Shown one piece after another: positions 6,560 through 6,789 of a stretch of DNA of 6,789 nucleotides. Within the stretch, counting starts at the first letter, position 1. Each line of letters starts with the position of its first letter. Location of the stretch: positions 1-6,789 of the forward strand of contig CALKQT010000090.1 in the NCBI GenBank assembly GCA_937990735.1. The letters run 5' to 3'. The notes beneath the pieces are model-generated. The model had not been told where the DNA came from, ran no database searches, and saw only the letters and a program-made list of their open reading frames with translations. A program made the position numbers and the translations under genes. The stretch comes from an uncultured Campylobacter sp. Its GTDB lineage: Bacteria > Campylobacterota > Campylobacteria > Campylobacterales > Campylobacteraceae.

Positions 6560-6640
6560 AATTACGCTGGAGTTTGTAAAATTTATTTTTGCTCGTGAAT
6601 TTGCCTGAAATTGCAAAATTTACTCGCTTACATCCTGATC

Positions 6641-6706
6641 GCGGCTTGCGGTTTTAAATTTTACGTAGAATTTAAAATTTCAAATATGCGGCGAAAGCCG
6701 CAGTTT
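6641..6706 (+). terminator. Hairpin cluster downstream of ilvA, possible terminator
   Basis: TGCGGC-GAAA-GCCGCA (6687-6702) is a 6-bp GC-rich stem with a GNRA tetraloop, followed after one base by TTTAAAT. It is the best candidate terminator for ilvA, although the T-run is short and it lies about 130 bases after the stop codon. Just upstream, TTTTAAATT (6652-6660) pairs with AATTTAAAA (6669-6677). GCGGCTT (6641-6647) can also pair with AAGCCGC (6695-6701), enclosing the AT hairpin and competing with the tetraloop stem. Confidence 0.45.
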
Positions 6707-6789
6707 AAATAACGCGAGCGTAGCTCACCCTTCTAGCGTCGCGCGGGTGGGGGTTGGTAAGGGGACGGGTGTGCCTCGCAACTCTGAGC
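6707..6789. other. GC-rich end of window with G-quadruplex motif
   Basis: This is the tail of the 230-base non-coding stretch after ilvA. Composition changes abruptly from AT-rich to G-rich. At 6745-6769 the + strand reads GGG, T, GGGGG, then a 7-base spacer, GGGG, AC, GGG: four G-runs with spacers of 1, 7 and 2 bases, fitting the usual quadruplex pattern. A short hairpin GAGC-gta-GCTC lies at 6716-6726. On the - strand two frames stay open from the window edge for about 20-28 codons, too little to call a gene. Confidence 0.5.

Noticed and set aside
1..6789. CRISPR array, tRNA or rRNA gene, insertion sequence or defence system
   Set aside because: No regularly spaced long repeats with unique spacers, no tRNA-like cloverleaf seen by eye, no transposase motifs, and all four genes are housekeeping-type families.

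Overview
The window looks like chromosomal DNA of a Campylobacter with relatively high GC, most like the oral species (C. gracilis, C. showae or C. rectus type); this placement is inference. The evidence is protein content, epsilonproteobacterial translation signals, GC-rich coding DNA with GCG/CGC/AAG-rich codon use, and AT-rich gaps studded with AAAATTTT, AAATTT and GAATTC words. Four genes lie on the + strand: an exported ankyrin-repeat protein, an NhaC-family Na+/H+ antiporter, the tRNA m5U54 methyltransferase TrmA, and a medium-form threonine ammonia-lyase IlvA. From memory, C. jejuni carries the same four families in the same order (around Cj0834c to Cj0828c), with an oxidoreductase gene between the ankyrin and antiporter genes that I cannot see here.

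Layout: 1-345 is non-coding, with a degenerate 57-bp direct repeat at its start. 364-1596 is the ankyrin protein. 1597-2281 is a 685-bp gene-free gap. Its second half is rich in inverted repeats and ends in a 48-bp near-perfect palindrome just before the antiporter ribosome binding site. 2282-3982 (antiporter) and 3979-5247 (trmA) overlap by 4 bases (ATGA) and should be translationally coupled. A 100-bp gap with a clear TATAAT box leads to ilvA (5348-6559). 6560-6789 is non-coding, with hairpins and a G-quadruplex motif.

These are housekeeping functions: ion homeostasis, tRNA T-loop methylation, and 2-oxobutanoate supply for isoleucine. Apart from the antiporter-trmA overlap there is no obvious functional link. 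I see no defence system, mobile element or CRISPR array. The unusual points are: (i) trmA carries an in-frame 15-bp minisatellite encoding about 50 extra residues (NSxAE-like units) just before the SAM-binding motif; (ii) the same TrmA has the four-cysteine pattern of the [4Fe-4S] enzyme RlmD, which E. coli TrmA lacks; (iii) the gap before the antiporter is unusually structured; (iv) a G-rich tract near the right edge fits the canonical G-quadruplex pattern.
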